Shown here piece after piece: positions 62,807 to 64,000 of a stretch of 64,000 nt of DNA. Source of the DNA: Thunnus maccoyii (Eukaryota; Chordata; Actinopteri; Scombriformes; Scombridae); the NCBI RefSeq assembly GCF_910596095.1, contig NC_056550.1, positions 6,720,501-6,784,500 of the forward strand. Direction: 5' to 3'. The notes beneath the pieces are model-generated. The model was not told where the DNA came from, did not search any database, and worked only from the letters and a program-made list of their open reading frames with translations. The first letter of the stretch is position 1; the number at the start of each line of letters is the position of its first letter. The translations under genes were made by a program, and so were the position numbers.

Positions 62807-63229
62807 GTGAGCTGGTTTGGCCGTACAGCAGGCTGGTTTCCTTCCTCATGTTGGACATCATCATCCTGTGATGTGATCCTAGCTCTACTAAAAAATCTTT
62901 CTCATTGTTTACATTTCCAGGCCACACAGTAGTGTCCTCGGGCTAATTCATGCGTGTATTATGATAAGTTACTGTGATTTTCGGTTTGAATTCTATTGCT
63001 TCAGCATCACCACAGGAATTCTAATACAAAGCCCTCACTGTAGTAATATCATTATAATGTTTTAATATAGACTCTCCAGTTAATATTACCTTATTGTATG
63101 GCTTACTTCATTGTATCTATTAGCTCCAACACTGTAACTTAAAAATAATGGAACCAACTAACTATAGAATATAGAAATATTACACTTTGCTTTCATACTG
63201 TAGCCTATATACACAATCCTATATTGCAT
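62807..63229 (+). other. mast1: Start of MAST intron 1
   Basis: AT-rich sequence directly after the GTGAGC donor, with no further exon seen. The intron continues to the end of the window. Confidence 0.55.
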
Positions 63230-63570
63230 CGGGCTGCAGCTAATGATTATGATCATTATCGATTAATTTACAGACTATTTTCTCAAATAATTGATGAGTT
63301 CTTTGGTTTGTAAAACATCAGAAAATAGTGAAAAATTAACATCAAATTTTCCCAGAGCCCAAGGTGAGGTCATCTTTTCCAAACAACAGCCCAAAACCCA
63401 AAGATATTGAGATTTGGAAAAGTGGCAAAGCCCACATTGGAGAAACTGGAACCATCAAATGTTTGGCATTTATGCTTGAAAATTGACTTGGCGATTAATT
63501 GATTATAAAGACTGGAGCCAATTCATTTTATGTCAGCTGACTAATCGATTGTTCGACTAATTGCAGGATT
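63230..63570 (+). mobile_element. MITE with GGGCTGCAGC ends, second copy
   Basis: It begins CGGGCTGCAGCTAATGATTATGATC, has CAGAGCCCAAGGTGAGGTC inside, and ends GACTAATCGATTGTTCGACTAATTGCAGG. It belongs to the same family and has the same orientation as 48282-48642. Confidence 0.75.
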
Positions 63571-64000
63571 CGTGTAAGAGAATAGCTCAGTCTGTGATCT
63601 CATTATGAAGCTTTAAGCCCCCAACAAAAGGGCATTCTTACTGTATGCTTCCTCATGGGGTCTCACAGTGTGTCTCAGGTGGCTAACGTATTGCAAGAAA
63701 GTGACAATATTGTGCTTTAAGGTATTTTTAATAAATACATGTCCCATACATGTAATATTTAGACTCGTAGCCCTGCTGTGATATTCACCTTTCACCACTG
63801 TAAAGCTCCCTTTAGGATCATTAATGTGTTCATTTTGTAATGAGCTTATGTAGGCTATACAGTCTCTTTAACGAAACGTTGGTAATGAATTGTCACTCAT
63901 GCATACTGATATGATGTGTTCAACTCACTGTGTTCATCCATTATGAAGCAGCCTGCTTAACCACGGGTCATACACCCCCCCTCCATCTTTGTGTGATTCA
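63571..64000 (+). other. mast1: MAST intron 1 continued
   Basis: No exon, RNA gene or recognised repeat before the window ends. Confidence 0.45.

Overview
The window reads as nuclear DNA of a teleost fish, probably a spiny-rayed (percomorph) species. The evidence is a single-exon JunB gene of fish type, a five-coding-exon retbindin gene with canonical GT/AG introns, many long CA/GT, CT and GATA microsatellites, and several repeat families that are common in fish intergenic DNA. Most of the sequence is non-coding. There are two well-supported genes, the first coding exon of a third, and one unresolved coding candidate.

Layout: 1-26.3 kb is gene-free upstream DNA with old transposon copies, microsatellites and a few possible regulatory clusters, notably a CRE plus palindromic nuclear-receptor site near 20.4 kb. 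26.4-28.8 kb is junb (+): a distal CArG box, a CRE-half-site inverted repeat, CCAAT and TATA boxes, a 5'UTR, a 326-codon single-exon CDS and an AU-rich 3'UTR. 29.0-30.0 kb is a GC-rich downstream flank with a perfect CArG box, overlapping STAT/kB-like motifs, an E-box and an AP-1 site. 30-35 kb is repeat-bearing spacer. 35.4-42.2 kb is rtbdn (-), with a likely non-coding first exon and TATA-like box near 43.8-44.1 kb. 47.6-48.0 kb holds a short minus-strand coding candidate that I cannot name. 48-61 kb is dominated by transposon remnants: MITEs, two kinds of LINE, a tRNA-SINE fragment and a DNA transposon with terminal inverted repeats at 59.4-61.1 kb. 62.0-62.8 kb is a GC-rich 5' leader and a 13-codon first coding exon of a MAST-family kinase (+) that runs off the right edge.

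The gene order junb - rtbdn - mast is the order JUNB - RTBDN - MAST1 of human 19p13.2, which supports all three names and points to MAST1 rather than MAST3. The genes do not form a pathway. JunB is an immediate-early AP-1 transcription factor, retbindin is a secreted flavin-binding protein of the folate-receptor fold, and MAST is a microtubule-associated serine/threonine kinase. I found no evidence of a wholly new multi-gene system. The most interesting items are the JunB regulatory flanks, the c-Jun-like Ser-Pro site in this JunB, a possible glycosaminoglycan-attachment tail on retbindin, the unnamed 66-codon membrane ORF, and several transposon structures that can be worked out by comparing copies within the window.
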